Shown here: in pieces, positions 1 through 8,480 of the stretch | Layout: each line of letters opens with the position of its first letter | Numbering within the stretch: the stretch's first letter is position 1 | Assembly (NCBI GenBank): GCA_026393855.1 | Contig: JAPKZJ010000100.1 | Coordinates: 1 to 46,443 of the forward strand | Source: Candidatus Aminicenantes bacterium | GTDB lineage: Bacteria > Acidobacteriota > Aminicenantia > Aminicenantales > UBA4085 | Reading direction: 5' to 3' | DNA length: 46,443 nt | The notes under the pieces: model-generated | Told to the model about the DNA's origin: nothing | The model's input: only the letters and a program-made list of their open reading frames with translations | The model's database searches: none | Position numbers and translations under genes: made by a program

Positions 1-3
1 TGC

Positions 4-930
4 ATGATCGCAGTTGAGCATCTGGTCAAGAAATACGGTGATCTTGTCGCCGTCCGGGATCTGAGCTTCACGGTCGAGAAAGGCTGCATCTGGGGCCTGC
101 TCGGACCGAACGCGGCCGGCAAGACGACCACCATGCGCATCCTGACGGGCTTCCTCCCGGCCACAGACGGCAAGGCCTCGGTCGGCGGCTTCGACGTCTT
201 CAGCCAAGCCGACAAGGTCAAGCGGATCCTCGGCTACTTGCCCGAGATCCTGCCGCTCTACCCGGACCAGACGGTGACTGAGTACCTCGGGTTCATCGCC
301 GACCTCAAGAAGGTCCCGCCCGGCAAGAAAAAGGACGCCGTGGCCCGGGCCATCAAGGCCGCGGCGCTGGAGTCCGTTAAAGGCCGGCTGATCAAGAACA
401 TCTCGCGCGGGTTCAAGCAGCGGGTCGGCATCGCCCAGGCCTTGGTCCACGATCCCCAGGTCCTGATCCTGGACGAGCCGACGATCGGGCTCGACCCGGC
501 CCAGATTCGCGAGATCAGGGGCCTCATCCAATCGCTCAAGGGCGAACGGACGATCATCCTCTCGACCCACATCCTGGCCGAGGTCACCCAGACCTGCGAC
601 GGGGTGGTCATCATCAACGAGGGCCGGCTGAAGGCCTCGGGCTCGCTGGCCGAGCTGACCGCCTCGGTCGAGCACAAGGACGGCGTCGCCCTCAAGCTCC
701 GCCGGTCCGTGGACGAGGCGGCGGCCGCGTTGCGCGCCCTGCCTGGAGTGGAAATGGCGGCCCGCGAAGACGACGGCCTGCGGATCGAATGGAAGCCCGG
801 CGCCGACCTCCGCGACGAGGTCGTCCGGCTGGTCGTGGAGAAGGGCTTCGGCCTGCTGGAGATGCGGCCGATCACCATGAACATCGAGGACCTCTACCTC
901 AAGATCGTCTCCGGAGGGGTGGACCAATGA
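4..930 (+). CDS. Gld-type ABC transporter ATP-binding protein
   Basis: This is the cytoplasmic ATPase of an ABC-2 type exporter, powering the permease encoded immediately downstream. The 308-residue protein has a Walker A motif GPNAAGKTT (residues 34-42), a signature helix reading SRGFKQ (134-139) in place of canonical LSGGQ, Walker B VLILDE (153-158) and the switch His189 in STHIL. The Q-loop reads GYLPE, so glutamine is absent. Both deviations are usual in the GldA/CcmA-like branch. A C-terminal extension of about 85 residues follows the nucleotide-binding domain, as in GldA-like proteins. The stop overlaps the permease start (ATGA), so the two are translationally coupled. The gene starts 4 bases into the window, so its promoter and ribosome-binding site are not visible. 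Family assignment is firm; the substrate is unknown, and the Gld label does not imply gliding motility. Confidence 0.93.
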   Translation: MIAVEHLVKKYGDLVAVRDLSFTVEKGCIWGLLGPNAAGKTTTMRILTGFLPATDGKASVGGFDVFSQADKVKRILGYLPEILPLYPDQTVTEYLGFIADLKKVPPGKKKDAVARAIKAAALESVKGRLIKNISRGFKQRVGIAQALVHDPQVLILDEPTIGLDPAQIREIRGLIQSLKGERTIILSTHILAEVTQTCDGVVIINEGRLKASGSLAELTASVEHKDGVALKLRRSVDEAAAALRALPGVEMAAREDDGLRIEWKPGADLRDEVVRLVVEKGFGLLEMRPITMNIEDLYLKIVSGGVDQ

Positions 931-1694
931 AAGCCGTCTGGGTCATCGCCAAGAAAGAGCTGCGGGCCTATTTCACCTCGCCCATCGCCTATGTCGTCAT
1001 GACCGTCTTCCTGGTCCTGGTCGGGTTCTTCTTCTACAGCCTGATGTGGTGGTTCAACGCCCAGTCGATGCAGGCCGCCCAGAATCCCGCCTACGCCCAG
1101 CAGATGAACATCAACCAGATGGTCTTCGGACCGCTCTTCAACAACATGAGCATCATCCTGCTGTTGATGCTGCCGCTTCTGACCATGCGGCTCTTCGCCG
1201 AAGAGAAGAAGATCGGGACCGAGGAGCTGCTGATGACCTCGCCGATCACCGTGGGCCAGGTCATCGCCGGCAAGTTCCTGGCCTCCTTCCTCGTCCTGGC
1301 GGCCATGCTGGCCTTGACCGGCATCCTGGCCGTCTTCCCCTTCCTCTACGGCAACCCCGAGCTCCTCCCGATCCTCAACGGCTACCTGGGGCTCCTGCTG
1401 ATGGGAGGGGCCTTCTTGGCCATCGGCATCTTCTTCTCCTCCTTGACCGAGAACCAGATCGTGGCCGCCATCCTGACTTTCGGGGCGCTGCTGCTGTTTT
1501 GGATCCTGAACTGGGCCTCAAGCTCGGCCGCCGGGTTCTGGAAGGACGTGCTCAACTACGTCTCCTTCTTCCAGCACTTCGACAACGCCACCCAGGGCAT
1601 CCTGGACACGGCCGACCTCATCTATTACGCCAGCTTCGCCTTCTTCGGGCTGTTCCTGACCCATTCGGTCATCCAGTCCCGTCGCTGGAGATAA
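927..1694 (+). CDS. ABC-2 type transporter permease (GldF-like)
   Basis: Inner-membrane permease of the Gld-type exporter, 255 residues. The ATG at 927 overlaps the upstream stop (ATGA) and is preceded by GGAGGGG at 913-919; an in-frame upstream start at 789 only adds an Arg-rich stretch that is a shadow of the ATPase frame and is rejected. The protein opens with a short cytoplasmic segment containing KKELRAYFTSPIAYV, characteristic of ABC-2 permeases, then has about six hydrophobic segments, with the motif EEKKIGTEELLMTSPITV between the second and third. The last segment ends near the C-terminal SRRWR. It lies between the ATPase and the GldG-like gene with essentially no spacing, so the three are one transcription unit. 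Family assignment is secure; the transported substrate cannot be read from sequence. Confidence 0.92.
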   Translation: MKAVWVIAKKELRAYFTSPIAYVVMTVFLVLVGFFFYSLMWWFNAQSMQAAQNPAYAQQMNINQMVFGPLFNNMSIILLLMLPLLTMRLFAEEKKIGTEELLMTSPITVGQVIAGKFLASFLVLAAMLALTGILAVFPFLYGNPELLPILNGYLGLLLMGGAFLAIGIFFSSLTENQIVAAILTFGALLLFWILNWASSSAAGFWKDVLNYVSFFQHFDNATQGILDTADLIYYASFAFFGLFLTHSVIQSRRWR

Positions 1695-1697
1695 GCC

Positions 1698-3248
1698 ATG
1701 GATAAGCTGAAAGCTCACCTCAATTCGATCGGCCTGGGGCTTTTCGGGCTGGCCTTGGTGGCCCTCAAGTTCTGGCCGCAGAGCGGGCTCCTGGCCGCGC
1801 TCCTGGCCGCCCTGGGCCTGGCCGCCCTGGTCGGGTATTTCGTCCTTCACGCAGGCGACCTCAAGCAGGGCCTCAAGCGGCGCGCCTTCCTCTACTCATC
1901 CAACTTGGCCCTGATGATCATTCTGACCCTGGCCATCCTGACCCTGATCAATTACATCGGCGCCCGCCACCACAAGCGCTTCGACTTCACCGAGGCCAAG
2001 GTCCACAGCCTGTCCGACCAGTCCATCACCGTGGCCAAGGCTCTCAAGCAGGACGTCCAGGTCAAGGCCTTCTTCCGCGAGGGCAACTACGGGCGGGCCC
2101 GCTTGGAGGACCTGCTCAAAATCTACGCCTATCACTCGCCGCGGGTGAAATACGAGTTCATCGACCCCGACAAGAATCCCGGCCTGGTCAAGCGATACGA
2201 AGTCACTCAGGACGGCACGGCCATCTTCGAGTCCGGCGACAAGGATACCCGCATCACCGAGACGACCGAAGAGGCCGTGACCAACGCCATGATCAAGGTG
2301 ACCCGGGCCAAATCCAAGACTATTCTTTTCCTCGAGGGCCACGGCGAGAAATCGACCGAGGCAACCGACGAGAACGGGATCTCCTTCGCCAAAGACGAGC
2401 TGGCCAAGCTGGGCTACCAGGTCAAGAAACAGACCCTGGCCCGGCCCGAAGTCCTGACGGCGGGATGCGCCCTGCTCGTAGTGCCCGGACCGCAGAAGGA
2501 CCTGGCGCCAGCCGAGCTCGACGCCATAGGGGCTTACCTCAAATCCGGCGGGCGCGTCCTTTTCCTCGTCGACCCCCAGGTGGCGCCCGGACTGCCTGCC
2601 TTCCTGGTCGGATTCGGGTTCAGGCTGGAGAACGACCTCCTTTTCGACCGCCCCTCGATCCTGGGAGGCGATTACCTGATGCCGGTCATGAGCGAGCTGG
2701 CCGAGCACGCCATCACCCGCAATTTCCGATACGCCACCGTCTACCCCCTGGCCCGCTCCGTCGACATCATCGAGCCCAAGCCCGAAGGCGTGGCGACATC
2801 CCAGGTCCTGGGCAAGACAAGCGACAACGCCTACGCCAAGAAGGGCTTCGCCCTGAAGCCCAAGATGACCCTGAAAGAGATCGCCTTCGACGCCAAGGCC
2901 GATCGCCGCGGCCCCATCCCCATCGCCGGACTGGCGACGCTCAAGCCCTCGACCGACGCGGCCGGGAAGGCCGGCCCGGAAGGCCGCTTAGTCGTTTTTG
3001 GCGACTCCGATTTCGCCGCCAACCGCTACTTCGACGCCTACGGCAACGGCAACCTGTTTCTTAACGCCGCCAACTGGCTGACCGAGGAGGCGGACCTCAT
3101 CTCCATCCAGCCCAAGACCCAGAATCCCCGAACCCTTCAATTGACCCCGGGGCAGGGACGGACGATCTTCTGGTTCTCGGTAGTGCTTTTGCCGCTCTTC
3201 GTCCTTGCCTTCGGGCTGAGCATCTGGTTCCGCAGGAGGGCGCTGTGA
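1698..3248 (+). CDS. GldG-like ABC transport auxiliary protein
   Basis: A 516-residue membrane-anchored auxiliary component of the Gld-type ABC system. Two or three hydrophobic segments occupy the first ~90 residues (FGLALVALKFW, LLAALLAALGLAALV, LALMIILTLAILTLINYI). They are followed by a large extracytoplasmic domain that starts with RFDFTEAKVHSLSDQS, the typical opening of the ABC_transp_aux/GldG family, and contains ILFLEGHGEKST around residues 210-221. A final hydrophobic helix (TIFWFSVVLLPLFVLAFGLSI) sits just before the basic C-terminus FRRRAL. It starts 3 bases after the permease stop, and its TGA overlaps the GTG of the next gene. The family is known from gliding Bacteroidota but is widespread in non-gliders. 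The precise role, perhaps gating or substrate binding on the periplasmic face, is inference. Confidence 0.9.
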   Translation: MDKLKAHLNSIGLGLFGLALVALKFWPQSGLLAALLAALGLAALVGYFVLHAGDLKQGLKRRAFLYSSNLALMIILTLAILTLINYIGARHHKRFDFTEAKVHSLSDQSITVAKALKQDVQVKAFFREGNYGRARLEDLLKIYAYHSPRVKYEFIDPDKNPGLVKRYEVTQDGTAIFESGDKDTRITETTEEAVTNAMIKVTRAKSKTILFLEGHGEKSTEATDENGISFAKDELAKLGYQVKKQTLARPEVLTAGCALLVVPGPQKDLAPAELDAIGAYLKSGGRVLFLVDPQVAPGLPAFLVGFGFRLENDLLFDRPSILGGDYLMPVMSELAEHAITRNFRYATVYPLARSVDIIEPKPEGVATSQVLGKTSDNAYAKKGFALKPKMTLKEIAFDAKADRRGPIPIAGLATLKPSTDAAGKAGPEGRLVVFGDSDFAANRYFDAYGNGNLFLNAANWLTEEADLISIQPKTQNPRTLQLTPGQGRTIFWFSVVLLPLFVLAFGLSIWFRRRAL

Positions 3249-4624
3249 AGCTCAAGACCACCGCAATCCTGGCTGTCGTCTTCGCCGGCCTTTTGGTCTT
3301 CGTCCTGTTCTTCGAGAAAAAGCCCCGGGAAGCGGGGGCCGGGCCCGAGGCCAAGCTCGTCTCGCTGGCCGCGGCCGACGTCGAATTCGTATCGCTGAAA
3401 CAAGGCCCCGAGATCCTGTCCTTCCGCAAGAACGACAAGGGCGAGTGGATGATCGCCGAACCGATGGAGGCCAAAGCCGACACCGTCGAAGTCGAGGCCC
3501 TGGTCTCCGCCCTGGCGGACCTTCGGATCGAGCGGATCGTCGAGGCCGCTGGCGGCGATCCCAAGAAATACGACATCCCCCAGCGGGAGATCAGCCTGCG
3601 GGTCAAGGGCCAGGCCGAGCCGGTCAAGATCCTGCTCGGCCCCGAGAACAAGCTCGACGCCACTTTCTACGCCCAGAAGGTCGGCGACCCGCGCATCGTC
3701 TTGCTGCCCAGCACTCTCAAGACCCCATTGGACAAGAAGCTGTTCGATTTCCGGCAAAAAGACGTCTTCCGCTTCGAGGCCAAGGATGTGGCCGCGGTCA
3801 AGCTGCGGGCCAAGGATTCCCGCTGGGAGGCCCGCAAAACGGACGGCGAATGGTTCTTCACCTCTCCGCTCAAAGTCTTGGCTCGGGAAAGCCAGATGAC
3901 GAGCCTCCTCGAGTCGCTGGCCGGCCTGCGGGCCAAGGAGTTCGCGGCCGAGGCCAAGACGCCGCAGGAGCTGAAAGCCCGCGGCCTGGAGGTCCCGGAG
4001 TACACGATCTCCTTAAGCCTGCCCGCGGAGAGCCGGGAGCTCGTCTTCTCCTTCCATAAAGCCGAAGACAAGACCTACGCCACGACCTCGCAGTCGACCA
4101 AGATCATCGTGCCCGAGGCCGACATCCTGTTCGATCTGGAGCGCAAGCCGGCCGACCTTCGCGAGAGCAAGGTCGCTGTCTTCGGCGCTTGGCAGGCCGA
4201 CCAGCTCATGCTCAAAAAGGGCGGCTTGGCGATCACGGTCCACAAAGCCGCCAACGCCAATTGGTTCTTCGATCCGGCCGAGAAGGAGGAAGCGGACGGC
4301 TCCAAGGTCGAAACCTTCCTGCGCAAGATCGAGGGGCTCGAGGCGGCCGAGTATATCGACGCCCCCAAAGGCCCGGCCGAATACGGCCTGGACAATCCCG
4401 GGGCCGAGATCGCGATCCGGACCAAGGACACGGCATCGGAAAAGCCGGTCGAGAAGACGGTCCGCCTCGCCGTGGGCAAGGTCGACGCAGAGAAAAAACA
4501 GGCCGTCGTCAAGAACGCCCGCTTCGCCTGGCTGGTCAAGGCCGACGCCTCGTTCCTGGACGAGTTCCCAAAGGAAAAGAAGGATTGGGCGGCGCTGCCG
4601 CCCGCCGCGCCGGAGAAGAAATAG
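3245..4624 (+). CDS. DUF4340 domain-containing membrane-anchored protein
   Basis: A 459-residue protein with one N-terminal membrane helix (TAILAVVFAGLLVFVLFFE, residues 4-22) and a long periplasmic part made of repeated DUF4340-type modules. Repeating cues are W.I..P....AD...VE.LVS.L..L, the KYDIP/RGLEVPEY/EYGLDNP turns, and lysine-rich beta strands. It begins with GTG in a GTGA overlap with the GldG-like stop, so it is the fourth gene of the ABC operon. DUF4340 proteins regularly follow GldFG-type transporters and are thought to be part of the complex; a direct biochemical role is not established. The start is decided by the overlap and by GGAGGGCGC just upstream. Function beyond association with the exporter is unknown. 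Confidence 0.88.
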   Translation: MKLKTTAILAVVFAGLLVFVLFFEKKPREAGAGPEAKLVSLAAADVEFVSLKQGPEILSFRKNDKGEWMIAEPMEAKADTVEVEALVSALADLRIERIVEAAGGDPKKYDIPQREISLRVKGQAEPVKILLGPENKLDATFYAQKVGDPRIVLLPSTLKTPLDKKLFDFRQKDVFRFEAKDVAAVKLRAKDSRWEARKTDGEWFFTSPLKVLARESQMTSLLESLAGLRAKEFAAEAKTPQELKARGLEVPEYTISLSLPAESRELVFSFHKAEDKTYATTSQSTKIIVPEADILFDLERKPADLRESKVAVFGAWQADQLMLKKGGLAITVHKAANANWFFDPAEKEEADGSKVETFLRKIEGLEAAEYIDAPKGPAEYGLDNPGAEIAIRTKDTASEKPVEKTVRLAVGKVDAEKKQAVVKNARFAWLVKADASFLDEFPKEKKDWAALPPAAPEKK

Positions 4625-4636
4625 GACTTCATACCC

Positions 4637-5530
4637 ATGAACCTGCTTCGTCATCGCCTCGCGACTGCGGCGCTTCTGTTGCCGCTGGCGTTCGCCGTTC
4701 CTCGGGCCGCGGCTCAGGATAGCAGCCTGCCCCGGCTTGAATTCTTCATCCGCGGCTCGCTCGCGCCTGCCGGGACCGGGACCACCATCGAACACGGCTA
4801 CGATCCCCATCCGGGATACGCCATCCCCGGCTCGTATGCCCGACAAACGCTTCGGTTCGACCCCCTGTCCGGATCGGGATTCGTCGCCGGCGTGACGGGC
4901 TTTTTCGGCCGGACCATCGGCTTGCGGCTTTCCGTCGGCTATGACCACAGCCCGATCGGCGGCGCCAATACGCCCTTTGAGATGGTCTATAAATACACCT
5001 CCTGGACGCCTTGGTCCGGATATGTCGACGGGACCTATACGGTCAATCAAGCCTGGCCGGAAACCGCCGGCGCGCTCCAAAGAGCTGCGGCCGGCTTGGA
5101 GCTCGTCGTCCGCCTCCCCTTGGGTCCGGGCATACGCTTGAATCTGACCGGCGGCCCGCTGCTTTCCCTGTCCGGCGGAGACATCCAATCCCTGGGCTAT
5201 ACCGATCTTTATTACGAGCGGTACGGAGCCTTGTTCTTCCACAGCTATTTCGTCCGGCTCCGACTCCCGGCCCGGGTTCGTCTAGGCCTCACCGGAGGAG
5301 CGGAGCTGGCCGTCCGCTTTGGCCGGCACCTATCGCTCATCCTGAACGCCACGGTCCGCAGCGGTTCCTATGAAGGCATCCCCGAGATAACGGCCGCTTA
5401 CGATTCGAACGGGCTACAGACCGCGGCGGCGGACATCCTCAGCCGCATAAAAGCCCGCATCGTCCCCCAGGCGGTCGTCCTCACGCCCTCGCCTTTTCTC
5501 TTCGGGGCCGGATTCGCTATCGTCTTGTGA
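4637..5530 (+). CDS. Outer-membrane beta-barrel-like protein, paralogue 1
   Basis: A 297-residue secreted protein with a clear signal peptide (residues 1-27, cleavage after AAAQ or near it) and alternating hydrophobic strands ending in a hydrophobic final strand (FLFGAGFAIVL), consistent with a small outer-membrane barrel. I recognise no named family. It is clearly paralogous to the protein at 6485-7369: both share YDPHPGY.IPGS, a following QTLR, a central YKYT.W, and a late YE..PEI.AA..S/YGL block. It begins 12 bases after the DUF4340 stop with a weak AGGA ribosome-binding site, so it is probably cotranscribed with the exporter. That would suggest an outer-membrane product or partner of the ABC system, which is inference. 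Confidence 0.72.
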   Translation: MNLLRHRLATAALLLPLAFAVPRAAAQDSSLPRLEFFIRGSLAPAGTGTTIEHGYDPHPGYAIPGSYARQTLRFDPLSGSGFVAGVTGFFGRTIGLRLSVGYDHSPIGGANTPFEMVYKYTSWTPWSGYVDGTYTVNQAWPETAGALQRAAAGLELVVRLPLGPGIRLNLTGGPLLSLSGGDIQSLGYTDLYYERYGALFFHSYFVRLRLPARVRLGLTGGAELAVRFGRHLSLILNATVRSGSYEGIPEITAAYDSNGLQTAAADILSRIKARIVPQAVVLTPSPFLFGAGFAIVL

Positions 5531-5548
5531 CGATCGGCGGCCTCGCGA

Positions 5549-6433
5549 TCAGAACGAGACGCGCAGGCCGATCTTGAGAAAGAAGCCGGAGAGATCGATC
5601 ACGGCATCGTGGACGACGGTGATTACGCCGCCGCTCCAGCCGCCGGGCAGGTTGAATCGCTTGTACGTGGTCTGCAAATAATCGACGTATTCCTCGAAAT
5701 AGAGAAGCGTGAAGTCGCGGGCGCCCTGCGGCTCGCCGTAATAGGTCTCCTCGTAGCGGCCGGTGAAGCCCGACAGCTTGGCCCTCCGGTAGCCCGCGTC
5801 CAAGATCAGGCCGAGCCGGCCGAAGACAGCCCAATCCAACGCCACGCCCGCCGTCCAGCCCAGGTTGAAGGCATGGGTGTCGGCCGTCCAGGCTTGAATC
5901 TGGTCGGATCCGCCGACGGCGTACGTTTCCGTCCGCGTTCCCGCGTCTTCGAAGGACGACCAATAGCCGTCCAGCCCGGCGTGCGGCCTGAGGCTGAGTT
6001 TGCCGGTCAGGGGAATGACATAAGTCAGGCCGAGCCGCGCGACGACGGCCCGGACCCGGTCGTCGCGCGTAAACTCTTCGGTCACCGTCCCCCACTCCAC
6101 GGCGAAGAGGTTGCCTTCGCTCGAAGCGCCGAGGAGGCCCGCGGAAGCGGACACGATCAGGCCCGAGCGCAGGGGGATGTCGACGGTCAGCTCGAACTCC
6201 TGCGCCCAGCGGATGGTCCGGGTCGTCTCGCGGGAGATCCCGACGCCCACGATGGCGTCGTAGGAACGGGGGAAATCGAGCATAAAATCGTTGTACTCCC
6301 GGGGCGCGACGAGCGACCAGCCGTTCGACACGCGGAGGGAGATGCGCTCGGCGCCGGCCGCGGCCGGCGGGGCGGCAACCAGGCAGGCGAGCGCGGCGAT
6401 GAGGAGCCACGGGCGGCAGGGGAATTTCGGCAT
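5549..6433 (-). CDS. Outer-membrane beta-barrel-like protein
   Basis: A 294-residue protein with a typical signal peptide (MPKFPCRPWLLIAALACLVAAPPAAAG) and amphipathic strands with aromatic girdle residues (W, Y, F). The terminal strand DLSGFFLKIGLRVSF ends in Phe, the classic last residue for BAM-recognised barrels. Length and architecture resemble the two flanking barrel proteins, but the shared YDPHPGY motif is absent, so it is at most a distant relative. It is transcribed towards paralogue 1 (convergent, 18-bp gap) and away from paralogue 2 (51-bp divergent gap). AAAGG lies just upstream of its ATG. Substrate or partner unknown. Confidence 0.7.
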   Translation of the reverse strand: MPKFPCRPWLLIAALACLVAAPPAAAGAERISLRVSNGWSLVAPREYNDFMLDFPRSYDAIVGVGISRETTRTIRWAQEFELTVDIPLRSGLIVSASAGLLGASSEGNLFAVEWGTVTEEFTRDDRVRAVVARLGLTYVIPLTGKLSLRPHAGLDGYWSSFEDAGTRTETYAVGGSDQIQAWTADTHAFNLGWTAGVALDWAVFGRLGLILDAGYRRAKLSGFTGRYEETYYGEPQGARDFTLLYFEEYVDYLQTTYKRFNLPGGWSGGVITVVHDAVIDLSGFFLKIGLRVSF

Positions 6434-6458
6434 TGACCTTTCCTTGATCCATCGGCAT

Positions 6459-6464
6459 TATAAT
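6459..6464 (+). promoter_or_regulatory. -10 element TATAAT upstream of barrel paralogue 2
   Basis: A perfect TATAAT lies 21 bases before the ATG at 6485, in the 51-bp divergent gap between two barrel genes, with AAGGAAG as ribosome-binding site between it and the start. The best -35 candidate, TTGACC at 6433-6438, is 20 bases away, longer than ideal, so only the -10 is called. Confidence 0.5.
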
Positions 6465-6484
6465 TGCTCGACGCAAGGAAGACA

Positions 6485-7369
6485 ATGAAGAAAGCCGTTC
6501 TCCTCCTTCTCCTTGGGGCCGCCCTGGCCCCGGCTTCTCTGCCCGCAGCCACGGAAACGCAGACGCGGCGAGCCCGTTTCTTTCTGACCGCGGGCTTCGG
6601 CCTGCCCGGCGGCGGGGCCGACTACTCTTTTTCCTATGATCCGCATCCCGGCTACGACATCCCCGGCTCCACGGCCGGTCAGACGCTGCGGGTGGAGCCG
6701 GCCCTCGGGCCTTCCCTGGAAGCGGGCTTCTTCCTTCCGCTCGGCCGCGCCTTCGGCCTCCGGTTGAGCTACGCTTGGGACCGATCGCCCTTGGGCGGAG
6801 AAAACGGCCCCTATGCGATGCTCTTCAAATACACCAACTGGTGGCCGCTCCTCGATCCCGTCCGGACGTCGCTTACGAAAACCACGGCCTGGGCTCCGAC
6901 CTTCGGCTCCCGGCAGGACGTGTCGATCGGGCTGGAGGTGTCTCTACGCTGGCCGATCGCGCGAGGCGTCGATCTTTCGTTTCTGGCCGGGCCCCGGCTT
7001 TTCTTCGCCTCCGGAAGTACGGGCGCCCTCGGCTACACCGAATACATGGGCAGCAGCCACGGCGCGCAGTTCTTCCGCGAGTATCTCCTGCGGCTGGATC
7101 TCCCGCCCCAGACCCGAATCGGCTGGACGGCCGGTGTGGAAGCCGAAGTGCGGCTTTCGACCGCGCTCTCGCTTCTTCTGCGGGCGGGATTCGCCTCCGC
7201 CGGCGCCTACGAAGCCGTGCCGGAGATCGCAGCGGCCGACGAGTATTATGGGCTGATCCCGGCCGACGAGCAGACGCTCGCCGCCATCCGCCGGGCCGTG
7301 GCCCTTCCCGCCTTGACCCTCCCGCTAGGGCGTTTCGAGCTGGCCTGCGGCCTCGCCTTAGGCCTTTGA
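6485..7369 (+). CDS. Outer-membrane beta-barrel-like protein, paralogue 2
   Basis: A 294-residue protein with signal peptide MKKAVLLLLLGAALAPASLPA. The ATG at 6485 is chosen over an in-frame TTG at 6464 because it has the AAGGAAG ribosome-binding site and opens directly into the signal peptide. It is paralogous to the protein at 4637-5530: shared YDPHPGYDIPGS, QTLRVEP, RSPLGGENGPY, LFKYTNWWP and YEAVPEIAAADEYYGL. Beta-strand-rich with a hydrophobic last strand (FELACGLALGL). The mutY gene follows one base after its stop. Likely in the outer membrane; no named family recognised. Confidence 0.72.
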   Translation: MKKAVLLLLLGAALAPASLPAATETQTRRARFFLTAGFGLPGGGADYSFSYDPHPGYDIPGSTAGQTLRVEPALGPSLEAGFFLPLGRAFGLRLSYAWDRSPLGGENGPYAMLFKYTNWWPLLDPVRTSLTKTTAWAPTFGSRQDVSIGLEVSLRWPIARGVDLSFLAGPRLFFASGSTGALGYTEYMGSSHGAQFFREYLLRLDLPPQTRIGWTAGVEAEVRLSTALSLLLRAGFASAGAYEAVPEIAAADEYYGLIPADEQTLAAIRRAVALPALTLPLGRFELACGLALGL

Positions 7370-7370
7370 C

Positions 7371-8480
7371 ATGGCTGCGGCTGAGCAGGGATTCGTCCGC
7401 GGGCTCCTCGGCTGGTATGGCCGCAACAAGCGCGACCTGCCTTGGCGCGGCGCTACGGACCCCTATGCCGTCTGGGTTTCCGAGATCATGCTTCAGCAGA
7501 CGACGGTCGGCGCCGTTATCCCCTATTACCAGCGCTGGCTCAAGAGATTCCCGGACATCGAATCTCTGGCCCGGGCGCCTTTGAGCCGAATCCTGAAAGC
7601 CTGGCAAGGATTGGGCTATTACCAGCGGGCCCGCAATCTCCGCGCCGCCGCCAAGATTGTGGTCGAGCGCCACGGGGGACGCCTTCCGGAAACCGAGGCG
7701 GATCTTCGGGCCCTGCCCGGATTCGGCCAATACACGACCGCCGCTGTGGCCAGCATCGCTTTCGGCCGCCGGATTCCCCTGGTCGACGCCAATGTCCGCC
7801 GCGTCCTGATGCGGATCTTCGAGCTGGCGGGGTCCGCCGCGGCCCGCAACGATCCCGCCCTGCTCGAGCGTCTGGCGCCGCTCGTCCCGGCCCGGCGGCC
7901 CGGCGACTTCAATCAGGCTTTGATGGAGCTGGGCGCCCTGATCTGCCGTCCGATGAATCCGGCCTGCCTGCGCTGCCCGGTCCGACTCGATTGCCTGGCC
8001 TTCGCCGCCGGCCGGCAGGAAGTCATCCCGGCGCCCGTCCGGCGCAGCACCAGAAAGCTCACGGCGGTAGTTGGAATCATCGAGCGGGACGGCAGGATCC
8101 TCATCCAACAGAGGCCGTCCGAGGGGCTCTTGGGGGGGCTCTGGGAATTTCCCGGCGGCAAGGTGCGCCCGGGCGAATCGCTTCCGGCCGCCCTGGCCCG
8201 CGAGCTCGCGGAGGAGATCGGGGCCGGGCCAAAGGCGGTCCGGCCGTTCATGACGGTCGACCACTCTTACACTCGGTTTCGGGTGACCCTCCACGCGTTC
8301 ACATGCGGCTTGCGGACCGATCCGGCGCCCGATCGGAGCTGGCGATGGGTCCGGCCGGCCGATCTGCGGAAATACCCGGTCCCCTCCGGCAGCGCCCGCA
8401 TCGTGGAAAAGATTATCGAGAGCCGGCGGTCCGGCCCAGCTCGTCGAGCTCGGCCAGCCGGAACCGGACGCTCAGAATGA
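7371..8480 (+). CDS. mutY: A/G-specific adenine glycosylase MutY with Nudix-type C-domain
   Basis: DNA repair glycosylase that removes adenine mispaired with 8-oxoguanine. In the 369-residue protein the catalytic Glu38 sits in WVSEIMLQQT, the helix-hairpin-helix is LPGFGQYT (115-122), the catalytic Asp139 is in VDANVRRVL, and the [4Fe-4S] cluster ligands Cys192, Cys199, Cys202 and Cys208 keep the C-X6-C-X2-C-X5-C spacing. The C-terminal 8-oxoG recognition domain (about 228-350) retains a complete Nudix box from Gly263 to Ala285 (GX5EX7RELXEEXGX), which is often degraded in MutY. The gene starts one base after the barrel gene stop. Its last 68 bases overlap the 3' end of the convergent sialidase-like gene, so the final ~20 residues (Arg/Ala-rich) lie beyond the usual MutY end. 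Confidence 0.95.
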   Translation: MAAAEQGFVRGLLGWYGRNKRDLPWRGATDPYAVWVSEIMLQQTTVGAVIPYYQRWLKRFPDIESLARAPLSRILKAWQGLGYYQRARNLRAAAKIVVERHGGRLPETEADLRALPGFGQYTTAAVASIAFGRRIPLVDANVRRVLMRIFELAGSAAARNDPALLERLAPLVPARRPGDFNQALMELGALICRPMNPACLRCPVRLDCLAFAAGRQEVIPAPVRRSTRKLTAVVGIIERDGRILIQQRPSEGLLGGLWEFPGGKVRPGESLPAALARELAEEIGAGPKAVRPFMTVDHSYTRFRVTLHAFTCGLRTDPAPDRSWRWVRPADLRKYPVPSGSARIVEKIIESRRSGPARRARPAGTGRSE

